NCBI GenBank assembly: GCA_001994995.1
Contig: MDJM01000080.1
Span: 1 to 51,722, forward strand
Length of the DNA stretch: 51,722 nt
Direction of reading: 5' to 3'
Source of the DNA: Candidatus Parepulonipiscium sp. PG-Nuni2H_MBin01
GTDB lineage: Bacteria; Bacillota; Clostridia; Lachnospirales; Cellulosilyticaceae
Part shown: positions 1 to 8,840 of the stretch, piece by piece
How the letters are laid out: the number at the start of each line of letters is the position of its first letter
Numbering within the stretch: the stretch's first letter is position 1
Program-made: the position numbers and the translations under genes
Notes under the pieces: generated by a model
What the model was told of the DNA's origin: nothing
The model's database searches: none
Seen by the model: only the letters and a program-made list of their open reading frames with translations

Positions 1-293
1 ATAGACTGAATAGAAAGCTCTCTCATACGCGCCAGCATTTCTTGCGTCTCACCAAGCGCGCCCTCAGCCGTTTGAATAAGCGAAATACCATCTTGGGCAT
101 TACGGCTAGCTTGTTGCAATCCATTAATTTGGTTACGCATTTTTTCTGAAATGGCAAGCCCTGCTGCATCATCACCTGCTCTATTAATACGCATACCTGA
201 AGAGAGTTTTTCCATAGACTTCGATTGAGCTTTTGTATTAATACCTAATTGTCGGTTAGCATTTTCTGCCATCAAGTTATTATTAATTACCAT
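1..293 (-). CDS. fliC: Flagellin, N-terminal part (cut by window edge)
   Basis: This is the first of three flagellin paralogues; its 3' part lies outside the window. The visible 97 residues are the conserved D0/D1 N-terminus that packs into the filament core: [12 protein letters not shown], then [20 protein letters not shown], then a [13 protein letters not shown] helix. The start at 293 follows an AGGAGG eight bases upstream. Window bases 1-77 are identical to 3028-3104 in the third flagellin, whereas the middle paralogue has many synonymous differences there, which suggests gene conversion between the outer two copies. Export would be by the flagellar type III system, so no signal peptide is expected. 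The flagellin call is secure; its full length cannot be judged. Confidence 0.95.
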   Translation of the reverse strand, partial: MVINNNLMAENANRQLGINTKAQSKSMEKLSSGMRINRAGDDAAGLAISEKMRNQINGLQQASRNAQDGISLIQTAEGALGETQEMLARMRELSIQS

Positions 294-577
294 ATAACAT
301 CCTCCTTGAATTGTACTCGTGACTTCCATGTCATTTTAGTAAACGATTTACAATAGTAAATCTTTAAAGTGAAGTGTTTATTTCTCTTCAATATATATAT
401 CGTCGTAAAAATTTTTTATTACAGTCTTTTTTAAAATTTTATTAAAAAAATTTTCGTTTTGTAGCATAACTTGTCTTGTTTCTTATCCATTGTTAGACAA
501 GCTATTGCTATTTTAGACAAGCTATTACTATCGTGTTCCTTCATTATAATGGTTATATCTTCAATAATAATCTGCAT
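294..577. other. Intergenic region upstream of the first flagellin
   Basis: No gene is seen. On the minus strand it carries the AGGAGG of the flagellin at 293 and, about 100 bases upstream of that start, a box reading ACGATATATA that resembles the -10 of a motility sigma factor (sigma-28 type, consensus GCCGATAA). Related CGATATA boxes precede the other two flagellins. No clear -35 was found. Confidence 0.4.
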
Positions 578-606
578 AAAAAAAAGACAAGCTACATTAG
601 CTTGCC
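578..606 (-). terminator. Rho-independent terminator of second flagellin
   Basis: On the minus strand a 7-bp stem (CAAGCTA/TAGCTTG, extended by flanking G/C pairs) with a 3-nt loop is followed by eight T. It lies just after the stop of the flagellin at 615-1838. Confidence 0.85.
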
Positions 607-614
607 TAAAAGTT

Positions 615-1838
615 TTAATTTAATAATTGCAACACTTGCTGTGGCGATTGATTAGCCTGCGACAACATAGATTGCGATGCTTGAGTTAAAATATTTAACT
701 TAGTTAACTCCACCATCTCCTCGGCCATATCCGTATCTCGAATATTAGACTCCGCCGATTGCAAATTCTCCGCTATATTATCCACGTTTTTAATCGTATG
801 CTCCAGCCTATTTTGCACTGCACCAAGCACTGCACGTTGTTGTGAAATCTGCTCCACCGCCGCATCAATCATCTCCAATGCTGCACTCGCAGTCTCCTTA
901 GTTCCCACATTTACAGTAGCCAATCCTAGCGAATTAACGCCAACTGCATCTATAGATATACTAATCTTCTGGTCTTGATTTGCACCCACCTGGAACTCAA
1001 ACACTCTCACTCCAGATATATCATAGTCAAACCCTTCAAATTCTTCAGCCGTTTTTACAGCCGACGTTAAACTATCCACTTCATTTGTAAACTCTTCTAT
1101 AGTATATGTCGTACTACCAGCTAGAGCAGTTTGTACTGCTGAAAAGGTATCAGTAGCTAAAGGATCAGGTTCTTTAACTTTATCATATAGAGCTAATTGG
1201 TCCTCTAAAGATAAATCGTAATAAGGCGTACCATCATCAGCTACAAACTCATCAGGATTGTTTGCCATATCTGATAAATATTGTGCCAGCTGAGTAGCGC
1301 TATTAGGATCACTAAGACCTAAATCTGAATCCAATTGACCTGCTAAATTTGTTAAAGTATCTACTGCATCACTAACAGCCGCTGCATACTCCTCATTAAT
1401 ATTAGTTAAATCGCCCGTGCCATCTCCATATAAAATCTGTTGTTCATTAAACTCAGTTTTTGCAGCAATCCCATCAATCTCCTCTAACAACTGATTAACC
1501 TCTAGCTGCAACTTATCACGGTCAGAATCAGTATAAGTATCATTCATGGATTGAATAGAAAGTTCTCTCATGCGCGCAAGCATCTCTTGAGATTCACCTA
1601 GAGCGCCCTCCGCAGTTTGAATAAGCGAAATACCATCCTGTGCATTACGGCTAGCCTGATGTAATCCATTAATCTGATTACGCATCTTTTCAGAAATAGC
1701 AAGACCAGCCGCATCATCGCCCGCCCTGTTAATACGCATACCAGAAGATAACTTCTCCATAGACTTAGATTGAGCTTTAGAATTAATACCTAACTGCCTA
1801 TTAGCATTCTCTGCCATTAAGTTATTATAAATTATCAT
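615..1838 (-). CDS. fliC: Flagellin, second paralogue
   Basis: A complete flagellin of about 407 residues. The N-terminal D0/D1 block ([27 protein letters not shown]) and the C-terminal block (RAVLGAVQNRLEHTI, then LTKLNILTQASQSMLSQANQ) form the filament core; residues of roughly 160-300 form a variable surface domain rich in Asp, Thr and Ala. The start is placed at 1838 (MIIYNNLM) because an AGGAGG lies eight bases upstream; the reading frame also runs 15 codons further up. Each paralogue has its own terminator and upstream box, so they look like separate transcription units rather than an operon. The middle region differs from its neighbour's, as expected for antigenically distinct filament subunits. 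Confidence 0.96.
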   Translation of the reverse strand: MIIYNNLMAENANRQLGINSKAQSKSMEKLSSGMRINRAGDDAAGLAISEKMRNQINGLHQASRNAQDGISLIQTAEGALGESQEMLARMRELSIQSMNDTYTDSDRDKLQLEVNQLLEEIDGIAAKTEFNEQQILYGDGTGDLTNINEEYAAAVSDAVDTLTNLAGQLDSDLGLSDPNSATQLAQYLSDMANNPDEFVADDGTPYYDLSLEDQLALYDKVKEPDPLATDTFSAVQTALAGSTTYTIEEFTNEVDSLTSAVKTAEEFEGFDYDISGVRVFEFQVGANQDQKISISIDAVGVNSLGLATVNVGTKETASAALEMIDAAVEQISQQRAVLGAVQNRLEHTIKNVDNIAENLQSAESNIRDTDMAEEMVELTKLNILTQASQSMLSQANQSPQQVLQLLN

Positions 1839-2014
1839 ATAAAATCCTCCTTGAAAATTCAATTTGACATCCATGTCAAGCATAGAAAAAAATTGAGAAA
1901 ATAAATTATCTTCCCTTCTAAATTATATATCGTTATATTTAAGTTAATATTAATACTTTAGTCAAAAAATATTTTACTTTTTTTGTATGGACTGGCACTA
2001 TTTTATGCTATTTG

Positions 2015-2037
2015 AAAAAAAACGAGCCGAAGCTCGT
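2015..2037 (-). terminator. Terminator of third flagellin
   Basis: On the minus strand, ACGAGC, a TTCG tetraloop, GCTCGT and then a T-run: a compact rho-independent terminator right after the flagellin stop at 2046. Confidence 0.85.
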
Positions 2038-2045
2038 GTATGTAA

Positions 2046-3320
2046 CTAGCTTAACAATTGCAATACTTGTTGTGGCGTTTGATTAGCTTGCGCTAGCATA
2101 GACTGCGATGCTTGTGATAATATATTATACTTCGTAAGCTCCACCATCTCTTCTGCCATATCGGTATCGCGAATGTTAGATTCAGCCGATTGCAAATTCT
2201 CAGCTGTGTTATCCACATTTTTAATCGTATGCTCAAGCCTATTTTGCACTGCACCAAGTAATGCTCGCTGTTGTGATATTTGCTCAATAGCCGCATCTAT
2301 CATTTCTAACGATGCACTAGCCTCAGCTTTAGTCCCTACGTTTACTTCCTCTAATCCTAACGAAAATACTCCCATTGCATCTATCGTTACATTGATTTTC
2401 TGATCTTGATTTGCTCCAACTTGAAACTCAAACGTTCTAGAACCTGATATTGATGTATCATAGCTTTGCTCACTCATCGCTGCTAATGCTGTTTTCATTT
2501 CATTTAATGATTCTATTGTAGTTGTAAATGCATCAGTGTCAAAAGTGGAGGTGGTTGCAAGGCCTATTTCGGTAGATATAGAACTTTCCACAGAAGCCCA
2601 GCTGGCATAGTTTAGCATATTAGCTAGTTGATCTAACTCCAGTTCGTAATAAGCAGTGCCATCGTCATTAGTTGCATTAGTATCACTTAAATTCTGTAAC
2701 GCCGCTTTAAGATCTACCAATTCACTAGCACCAAACAATGAACCCATAGTTGTATCCCATGCAGCTATATGAGCATCCATATCAGCATACATAGCAGCTT
2801 CGGTTTGCGCTATTAGCGCATTTAAATCGGTTTTAGACATTGCAGCATATTCGGCGTTAATGTTAGAAGTGCCAACAGTGTTGTTAGTGTAAGTAACAGA
2901 GCCATCTCCATATAATAGTAGTTGCTCATTAAATTCAGTTTTTGCAGCAATTCCATCAATCTCTTGAAGCAACTGATTAACTTCAAGATTAAGTTTATCG
3001 CGGTCAGAATCAGTATAAGTATCATTCATAGACTGAATAGAAAGCTCTCTCATACGCGCCAGCATTTCTTGCGTCTCACCAAGCGCGCCCTCAGCCGTTT
3101 GAATTAGCGAAATACCATCTTGAGCATTACGGCTTGCCTGATTTAACCCATTAATCTGATTACGCATCTTTTCAGAAATAGCAAGTCCAGCCGCGTCATC
3201 ACCTGCTCTATTAATACGCATACCAGAAGACAGTTTTTCCATAGAACCAGCTTGGGCTTTATTATTAATACCTAATTGCCTATTAGCATTATCAGCCATT
3301 AAATTATTATAAATTATCAT
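2046..3320 (-). CDS. fliC: Flagellin, third paralogue
   Basis: A complete flagellin of about 424 residues with the same conserved ends as its neighbours (NLMADNANRQLG at the N-terminus; LTKYNILSQASQSMLAQANQ at the C-terminus) and a different central domain of about 150 residues. The start at 3320 is set by an AGGAGG upstream; the longer frame (to 3353) begins before that site. Its N-terminal coding stretch shares a 77-bp perfect block with the flagellin at 1-293. Helix residues such as RMRELSIQS and the C-terminal coiled coil are intact, so the product should polymerise. Confidence 0.96.
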   Translation of the reverse strand: MIIYNNLMADNANRQLGINNKAQAGSMEKLSSGMRINRAGDDAAGLAISEKMRNQINGLNQASRNAQDGISLIQTAEGALGETQEMLARMRELSIQSMNDTYTDSDRDKLNLEVNQLLQEIDGIAAKTEFNEQLLLYGDGSVTYTNNTVGTSNINAEYAAMSKTDLNALIAQTEAAMYADMDAHIAAWDTTMGSLFGASELVDLKAALQNLSDTNATNDDGTAYYELELDQLANMLNYASWASVESSISTEIGLATTSTFDTDAFTTTIESLNEMKTALAAMSEQSYDTSISGSRTFEFQVGANQDQKINVTIDAMGVFSLGLEEVNVGTKAEASASLEMIDAAIEQISQQRALLGAVQNRLEHTIKNVDNTAENLQSAESNIRDTDMAEEMVELTKYNILSQASQSMLAQANQTPQQVLQLLS

Positions 3321-3672
3321 ATTAAATCCTCCTTGAAATTTAGCATCTGACATCCTTGTCAGAATAATATTAGCAAGAAGACAGCAGTAGCCCTCTTCTC
3401 CATATATATTATATCGTTATATTACAGTATAAATTAATACTAAATACAAATATTTTTTATTTTTGTCCTCGTGCTATTTCCATTACCTTATAATACATTC
3501 CGCCGTTCTCGGCTATAATATTATTATACCTAACTAAGCAGAATAATTGTGGATTTAATCCATCAACAATAAAAAAATAAGCAAACTACTACAAATCGAT
3601 AAAAAAAAGTGCAAGTAATATAAATTAATAACATCAAAGATTAAAAATTAACAGCAGTTTAGTAATTAATAG
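3321..3672. other. Divergent intergenic region, flagellin / xerD
   Basis: No gene is seen. On the minus strand, about 95 bases upstream of the flagellin start, the segment TATAACGATATA (near 3412-3423) is shared with the region upstream of the second flagellin (near 1926-1937), where AGTATTAAT also occurs a little farther up. This is the best candidate for a motility sigma-factor promoter. The rest is AT-rich, without repeats or hairpins of note. Confidence 0.35.
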
Positions 3673-3701
3673 TAGACACTTCTTTAGAAGTTATGTATAA
3701 T
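3673..3701 (+). promoter_or_regulatory. Vegetative promoter of xerD with palindrome in spacer
   Basis: TAGACA (3673-3678) and TATAAT (3696-3701) are 17 bases apart. The spacer is largely occupied by a dyad, ACTTCT-TT-AGAAGT (3678-3691), placed where a repressor would block RNA polymerase. The TATAAT lies 22 bases before the start codon at 3724. Confidence 0.6.
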
Positions 3702-3723
3702 ACACTATAGAAGGGGGAGAAAA

Positions 3724-4566
3724 ATGAAACAGCATTTGCAAGATTTTATTCACTATCTTAAAGTTGACAAAATGTCAGCAAATAACACAATTCAATCATA
3801 CGAACGGGATTTAAACTGCTTTATTAGGTACGCTAACAGTATTGAGGTAAAAGATATTGCCAACGTAGACACTGACATAATTAAGTCTTATCTTCTATAT
3901 CTCGAGGAAAACGATAAATCGGTTGCCACTGTGACTAGAAATTTGGCTTCTATCAAATCTTTTTTTAGATATCTATTTACGACAGACAAAATTGAAACTA
4001 ATGCGTCGGCTGAAATATCTTTAAAAAAAGTTGAGAGAAAAACTCCTAGAGTGTTAACGGAAGATGAAATCCGTTTATTACTTCTGCAACCTGACCTAGA
4101 TACTAACAAAGGTATTAGGGATAAAGCTATGATTGAACTGCTGTACGCCACCGGCATAAGAGTGTCGGAACTTATAACGTTAAACATTTGTGACGTTAAT
4201 TTAAAACAAGGATTTATTGTATGCCGCGAGAACTCAAAGGAAAGACGTATTCCTATAGGACCTAGTGCAATCGACGCAATAGAGCTCTACATAAAGAATA
4301 CGAGGACTGACTTGTTAGTTGATGCTTCAGAAGGTGTATTATTTTTAAACTTTAATGGTAAAGGTTTAACACGTCAGGGATTTTGGAAAATTCTCAAAAA
4401 ATATGTAGACAAAGCAGGTATTGATGGTGATGTTACGCCGCATACTTTAAGACATTCTTTTGCAAACCATTTATTAAAACATGGTGCAAGCCTAAAATCC
4501 GTGCAGCAAATGCTTGGCCATGTAGATATTAATACCACTCAGCTATATTTAGAAATCGATAGATAA
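3724..4566 (+). CDS. xerD: Tyrosine recombinase XerD-like
   Basis: A 280-residue site-specific tyrosine recombinase. The N-terminal core-binding domain covers roughly residues 1-90. The catalytic domain carries all active-site residues of the family: Arg146 (ATGIRVSEL), Lys172, His240 and Arg243 (HTLRHSFANHLL), His266 (LGHVDINTT) and the nucleophile Tyr275. The length and the phosphopentomutase neighbour downstream fit the chromosomal XerD that resolves dimers at dif with XerC. The C-terminus stops five residues after the nucleophile, shorter than usual for XerD, which normally has a tail contacting its partner. The start has GGGGGAG eight bases upstream. It is unrelated to the serine recombinase of the prophage and so is unlikely to serve it. 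Confidence 0.9.
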   Translation: MKQHLQDFIHYLKVDKMSANNTIQSYERDLNCFIRYANSIEVKDIANVDTDIIKSYLLYLEENDKSVATVTRNLASIKSFFRYLFTTDKIETNASAEISLKKVERKTPRVLTEDEIRLLLLQPDLDTNKGIRDKAMIELLYATGIRVSELITLNICDVNLKQGFIVCRENSKERRIPIGPSAIDAIELYIKNTRTDLLVDASEGVLFLNFNGKGLTRQGFWKILKKYVDKAGIDGDVTPHTLRHSFANHLLKHGASLKSVQQMLGHVDINTTQLYLEIDR

Positions 4567-4576
4567 CCAAACACAA

Positions 4577-4603
4577 GCCCTAACGTACTCAGTATGTTAG
4601 GGC
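4577..4603 (+). terminator. Hairpin after xerD
   Basis: GCCCTAAC and GTTAGGGC form an 8-bp stem with an 11-nt loop. The following T-run is weak (an ATTTTT eight bases on), so termination may be partial. Confidence 0.55.
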
Positions 4604-4727
4604 AATTACTATTTTTGGCAATGTGCACAGCCTTGTAGATAATTTAATTACTATGGTACCATGTTGTTGTTGAATTATTATATCAACAGAATTTATCATA
4701 TTTATCATAATGAGAGGCGGGAGATTT

Positions 4728-5894
4728 ATGAAAAAAGTAATTTGGATTGTTCTTGATAGCGTTGGTATTGGGGCGTTGCCAGATGCGGCTGATTATGGTG
4801 ATGGCGATGTGGATACGCTAGGCAATGTTTACTCAGCTAATCATGGCTTAAGGTTGCCCACTTTGCGCAAACTAGGCCTTTTTAATATTGACGGTGTTAG
4901 TGTTGATGAAAAGTTTGATAATCCAATTGGTAGTTATGGTAGATTAAATGAATTGTCTAAGGGAAAAGATACAACTACTGGCCACTGGGAGATGGTGGGA
5001 ATTCACACTGAAGTTCCGTTCCCCACTTATCCTTATGGATTTCCAGAAGAAATTATTCGAGAGTTTGAGGCGCGCACTGGCCACTGTGTAATAGGTAACA
5101 TTCCTGCTTCTGGTACTCAGATTATTGAGGAGCTTGGCGAGCAGCATATGTGTACTAAAAATTTAATTGTTTACACTTCAGCAGATAGCGTGTTGCAAAT
5201 TGCAGCTCATGAAAAAATTATACCTATTGATGACCTATATAAATACTGCGAGATTGCGCGTGAGATTATGCGCGGAGAACATGAGGTTTCTAGAGTTATT
5301 GCTAGACCGTTTGAAGGCGATGTAGGTAAATTCACTAGAACTGCTAACCGCCATGATTATGCAGTTGCTCCAACAGAAGAGAATTTGCTATGCTATGCCA
5401 AAAACGCCGATATTCCTGTTATTGGTATAGGCAAAATTGAAGACATTTTTGCTGGCAGTGGTATTAGTGCTGCTGTTCATACTAAAGGCAATGATGAAGG
5501 GATGGACCTTACTATTAAATATACGAAAGAACTTGATAGCGGTATTATATTTACTAATTTAGTGGATTTTGATATGAAATGGGGACATCGCAATGACCCT
5601 ATAGGTTATGGCAGAGGGCTTGAAGTGGTGGATGGTCAAATCGGTAAGTTGCTTGAAGTTATGGATAAGGATGATATTTTATTTATAACTGCTGACCATG
5701 GTTGCGACCCAACTGCACAAGGCACTGACCATACGCGCGAATATGTACCGCTATTAATCTACAGCCCTGCTTTTACCGGCGGAGTTAATCTAGGTACTAG
5801 AAATTCTTTTGCAGACATAGGACAAACCGTATCAGAAATTTTTGGGCTTAGAAAATTAGCTATTGGCAAAAGCTTTTTAAATGAACTAAACTAG
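4728..5894 (+). CDS. deoB: Phosphopentomutase
   Basis: A 388-residue metalloenzyme of the alkaline-phosphatase superfamily that interconverts ribose-1-phosphate and ribose-5-phosphate (and the deoxy forms) in nucleoside salvage. Seen directly: the N-terminal metal site VLDSVGIGALPDA, the substrate-site motif GKDTTTGHWEM, and the C-terminal metal ligands in TADHGCDPT with GTDHTREYVP. The length matches the family (about 390). The start at 4728 (MKKVIWIVLDS) is preferred over the frame's earlier ATG because GGCGGGAG lies just upstream. XerD followed by deoB is a common pairing in Firmicutes. No other salvage gene is adjacent. Confidence 0.97.
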   Translation: MKKVIWIVLDSVGIGALPDAADYGDGDVDTLGNVYSANHGLRLPTLRKLGLFNIDGVSVDEKFDNPIGSYGRLNELSKGKDTTTGHWEMVGIHTEVPFPTYPYGFPEEIIREFEARTGHCVIGNIPASGTQIIEELGEQHMCTKNLIVYTSADSVLQIAAHEKIIPIDDLYKYCEIAREIMRGEHEVSRVIARPFEGDVGKFTRTANRHDYAVAPTEENLLCYAKNADIPVIGIGKIEDIFAGSGISAAVHTKGNDEGMDLTIKYTKELDSGIIFTNLVDFDMKWGHRNDPIGYGRGLEVVDGQIGKLLEVMDKDDILFITADHGCDPTAQGTDHTREYVPLLIYSPAFTGGVNLGTRNSFADIGQTVSEIFGLRKLAIGKSFLNELN

Positions 5895-5979
5895 CTATAA
5901 CAATAGCTTTTTCATCTAAGAATTAACAAAAAACTAGCTATTATCAACCAATTTTTAATTGAATTTACCTAATCATAAG

Positions 5980-6005
5980 GCTGCAACTTTTGTTGCAGTC
6001 TGTTT
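5980..6005 (+). terminator. Terminator-like hairpin upstream of secG
   Basis: CTGCAAC-TTTT-GTTGCAG (7-bp stem) is followed by TCTGTTT. It probably ends the deoB transcript and insulates secG. Confidence 0.55.
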
Positions 6006-6096
6006 AAATTTCCCTACTTTAGGCAATACTCAAATAATCCCCGTTGAAAAGACGTGTATTGTCATGTTATTATCATATAAGATAGGAGGTATAACT

Positions 6097-6333
6097 ATGG
6101 CGACGTTGAGGCTAATCATTACTATAATATTTGTCATTGCTGCACTAGCTATAATAATCATTGTGCTTATGCAAGAAGGTAAGGGTTCTGGATTAAGCGG
6201 AATGACTGGGGAAAATTCAGATACGTTCTGGGCACAAAATAAAAAGAACTCACTCGAAGGCCGGTTTGAATTGTTCACTAAGTTAATAGCTGCAGTTTTT
6301 ATAATTTCGGCTGCCTTGTTGGGTATGATTTAA
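6097..6333 (+). CDS. secG: SecG subunit of the Sec translocase
   Basis: A 78-residue membrane protein with two transmembrane helices: residues 4-25 (IITIIFVIAALAIIIIVLMQ) and 57-76 near the C-terminus. Between them lies the family's conserved cytoplasmic loop, EGKGSGLSGMTGENSDTFW. SecG associates with SecYE and assists SecA-driven export. The start at 6097 is fixed by AGGAGGT seven bases upstream; the open frame extends 46 codons further up but without a ribosome site. The order secG-rnr is typical of Firmicutes, where smpB and ssrA often follow; here neither was found after rnr. Confidence 0.95.
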   Translation: MATLRLIITIIFVIAALAIIIIVLMQEGKGSGLSGMTGENSDTFWAQNKKNSLEGRFELFTKLIAAVFIISAALLGMI

Positions 6334-6343
6334 TTTGTATAAA

Positions 6344-6372
6344 GAGATTGTAGTCCTACAGTCTCTTTTTTT
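6344..6372 (+). terminator. Terminator after secG
   Basis: GAGATTGTAG pairs with CTACAGTCTC (one G-U) and is followed by seven T. It lies 10 bases after the secG stop and upstream of rnr. Confidence 0.8.
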
Positions 6373-6406
6373 GTATATAACATATACTATAGTAGAGGTG
6401 ATGATT

Positions 6407-8536
6407 TTGAATAATAAACGCAAAGAAACAATAATGAAGTTAGTCTCTGACCCAATGTATACTCCTATGCGTATAAAAGAGTTAGCTACAGTACTACAAG
6501 TTCCAGCTAATGAGCGTTTGACCCTTGAGCAGCTGCTTAAGGAGCTTATTGATGAAGGAAAGCTAATGTGTACTAAACGTGGTAAATATAAAGCCTTATC
6601 TAGCGCTGATATGGTAGTCGGCATTTTTAGCGGCCACTCTAAAGGCTTTGGCTTTGTTACTGCTGAAGATGGAGCGCAAGATATTTTTATCCCAGCCGAC
6701 AGCGTTAACGGTGCTTTACACAAAGATAAAGTGCTATGTAAACTAATTAAAAAGGCGCGCCCTGATAAACGGTGTGAAGGTAAAATTATAGACATTTTAG
6801 AGCGAGGCGCTACAACAATAGTTGGCACGTATGAGGAAAGTAAGCAATTTGGATTTGTAGTTCCAGACGAAAAGAAAATTGGTCATGATATATATATTCC
6901 TAAAAAAATGAAATTTGGTGCTGTTAGTGGCCATAAAGTTTTAGTGGAGCTTACTGAATGGAAAGATAAAACTAAAAATCCTGAAGGTAAAGTAGTTGCT
7001 ATACTCGGTCACATTAATGACCCAGGAGTTGATATACTATCAATTTGCTATCAACTTGAACTGCCGATGGAGTTTCCAAAACAAGTTATTGCTGAAGTGG
7101 CGGCTGTAGATGATACAGTGGCTGATAAAGATAAAAGAGGCCGAATGGACTTACGAGATATTGTAATGGTTACAATTGATGGCGAGGATGCTAAAGACTT
7201 AGATGATGCGGTGTCTTTAGAAATATTACCAGATGGTAACTATCGCCTAGGAGTTCACATCGCCGATGTAACTCATTATGTAAAAGAAAAAAGTCCGCTT
7301 GACTTAGAAGCTTATGAGCGAGGCACAAGTGTTTATTTAGCGGATAGAGTTATTCCTATGTTACCTCACAAACTAAGTAATGGGCTATGCTCATTAAATG
7401 CAGGCGTTGACAGACTTGCGCTTAGTTGCATTATGGACATTGATACAAGTGGTAATGTTTATAATCACAAAATTGTGGAGTCAGTTATCCTTATCGAGGA
7501 GCGCATGTCTTACACTAACGTTAAAAAAATTCTTGAAGATAAAGATGAAGAGCTTATGGAGCGTTATAAACAATTAGTTCCTATGTTTTTAGATATGGAG
7601 AAATTAGCAGCGATACTGCGAGGCAAAAGACAACGCCGTGGCGCAATTGACTTTGATTTCCCTGAAACTAAAGTTATTCTAGATGCACAAGGCCATCCAG
7701 TGGAACTAAAACCATATGATAGAAACGTAGCTACTAAACTAATCGAAGAATTTATGCTAATATGCAACGAAACAGTGGCTCAAGACTACTTTTGGCAAGA
7801 GAAGCCATTTGTATATCGTACACATGAAAACCCCGATCCAGAAAGAATAATGTCCTTACTAGATGTGCTAACAAGCTTTGGTCACACATTAAAAACGGGC
7901 CAAAAAGTGCATCCTAAAGAATTGCAAAAACTGCTAGAGACAATAAAAGACACACCAGAAGAGAGCATAATAAGCCAGTTAATGCTCCGCTCTATGAAAC
8001 AAGCGCGTTACAGTGAAGAATGTATAGGACATTTTGGTTTAAGTGCCAAATATTATTGTCATTTTACTTCTCCAATTCGTCGTTACCCAGACCTTCAAAT
8101 TCACCGTATAATAAAAATGAACTTAAAAGGCAAGTTAGTTGGAAAAAAAGAAGCTGAATTATTTGAAAGATTACCTCAGATTGCAAAACAGTGTTCCTTA
8201 AGAGAGCGCAGAGCAGAAGAAGCAGAGAGAGAAACTATTAAGCTAAAGAAAATTGAATATATGGAAGATAAGCTAGGCCAAGAGTTTGAAGGAGTAATAA
8301 ATGGCGTAACTTCATGGGGAATATATGTAGAATTGCCAAACACAGTCGAAGGACTAGTACATGTAACATCGTTGACTGATGACTACTACGTATATGAAGA
8401 AGATAAATTTAGATTTGTGGGCGAGAGGTATGGGAAAGTGTATCAGCTAGGCGATGTAGTTAAAGTTAGAATGACAGCCTTAAGCAAAGCAAACCGTACA
8501 ATCGATTTTACAATAATAGCAGGCGATAAACTATAG
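6407..8536 (+). CDS. rnr: Ribonuclease R
   Basis: A processive 3'-5' exoribonuclease of about 709 residues that degrades structured RNA. In order: an N-terminal winged helix, two cold-shock OB folds (GFGFVTAEDG and FGFVVPDEK), the RNB catalytic domain with the metal-binding block GEDAKDLDDAVS and the later RNB motifs HYCHFTSPIRRYPDL, and a C-terminal S1 domain (GVINGVTSWGIYVEL). TTG at 6407 (MNNKRKETIM) is the likeliest start because GAGGTG sits seven bases before it; ATG 6401 is too close to that site. The lysine-rich tail seen in many RNase R is missing, so the protein ends soon after S1. It probably forms its own transcription unit between two terminators. Confidence 0.96.
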   Translation: MNNKRKETIMKLVSDPMYTPMRIKELATVLQVPANERLTLEQLLKELIDEGKLMCTKRGKYKALSSADMVVGIFSGHSKGFGFVTAEDGAQDIFIPADSVNGALHKDKVLCKLIKKARPDKRCEGKIIDILERGATTIVGTYEESKQFGFVVPDEKKIGHDIYIPKKMKFGAVSGHKVLVELTEWKDKTKNPEGKVVAILGHINDPGVDILSICYQLELPMEFPKQVIAEVAAVDDTVADKDKRGRMDLRDIVMVTIDGEDAKDLDDAVSLEILPDGNYRLGVHIADVTHYVKEKSPLDLEAYERGTSVYLADRVIPMLPHKLSNGLCSLNAGVDRLALSCIMDIDTSGNVYNHKIVESVILIEERMSYTNVKKILEDKDEELMERYKQLVPMFLDMEKLAAILRGKRQRRGAIDFDFPETKVILDAQGHPVELKPYDRNVATKLIEEFMLICNETVAQDYFWQEKPFVYRTHENPDPERIMSLLDVLTSFGHTLKTGQKVHPKELQKLLETIKDTPEESIISQLMLRSMKQARYSEECIGHFGLSAKYYCHFTSPIRRYPDLQIHRIIKMNLKGKLVGKKEAELFERLPQIAKQCSLRERRAEEAERETIKLKKIEYMEDKLGQEFEGVINGVTSWGIYVELPNTVEGLVHVTSLTDDYYVYEEDKFRFVGERYGKVYQLGDVVKVRMTALSKANRTIDFTIIAGDKL

Positions 8537-8560
8537 GATATTACGATATCCTATTTTTTT
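8533..8560 (+). terminator. Terminator after rnr
   Basis: TAGGATAT-TACG-ATATCCTA with a following run of seven T. It overlaps the rnr stop codon. Confidence 0.85.
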
Positions 8561-8605
8561 ACGCGCATAATGGACAAGCTCTAATACATATATATTAGAA
8601 ATTTA

Positions 8606-8700
8606 GGAGGTCCGACGGAAACGTCTGTGACTGACTTTAGCTAAAAGGTTAAGACGGAAATATGTTAAATTAACAAGACCGAAGTTTATTATAGGTGGTG
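8606..8700 (+). ncRNA. Possible structured leader RNA, class unknown
   Basis: Upstream of the 44-residue ORF is a non-coding stretch with a GACG-GAAA-CGTC hairpin (8614-8625, GNRA-type tetraloop), a second GACGGAAA at 8653, a possible pairing GTTAA/TTAAC and an outer pairing GGTC/GACC (8609-8612 with about 8676-8679). An AGGAGG at 8606 has no usable ORF after it. It matches no riboswitch class that I recognise, and it is not tmRNA although it follows rnr. Confidence 0.3.
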
Positions 8701-8705
8701 AATAA

Positions 8706-8840
8706 ATGACGCTATCAAACTGGAAATTTCTCGTTAAAGAAATGGGAATACTAGTGTGGGGCTTGTACGAGCTAATACTAATCATAACAGCATTTAAAGC
8801 GGTTAGAAAATATGGATTTACAGAGATATGGAAAAAGTAG
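8706..8840 (+). CDS. Small membrane peptide, unknown function
   Basis: A 44-residue ORF starting MTLSNWKFLVKEMG, with one hydrophobic segment (ILVWGLYELILIITAF, about residues 15-30) and a basic C-terminal end (KAVRKYGFTEIWKK). AGGTGGTGA lies eight bases upstream and a strong terminator directly follows the stop, so the unit has all signals of a real gene. The topology (short polar N-terminus, single helix, positive tail) suggests a one-pass inner-membrane peptide. I do not recognise the family. The position behind a possible structured leader hints at conditional expression; no function is proposed. Confidence 0.6.
   Translation: MTLSNWKFLVKEMGILVWGLYELILIITAFKAVRKYGFTEIWKK

Noticed and set aside
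615-3353. Flagellin phase-variation switch by inversion
   Set aside because: The genes are in the same orientation, each with its own promoter region and terminator, and no inverted repeats flank them.
3724-4566. XerD-like recombinase as the prophage integrase
   Set aside because: It is outside the element, next to deoB as in many Firmicutes, and the prophage has its own serine recombinase at its end.
8537-8705. tmRNA or smpB after rnr
   Set aside because: No tmRNA ends, no tag-peptide frame and no SmpB-like protein are present.
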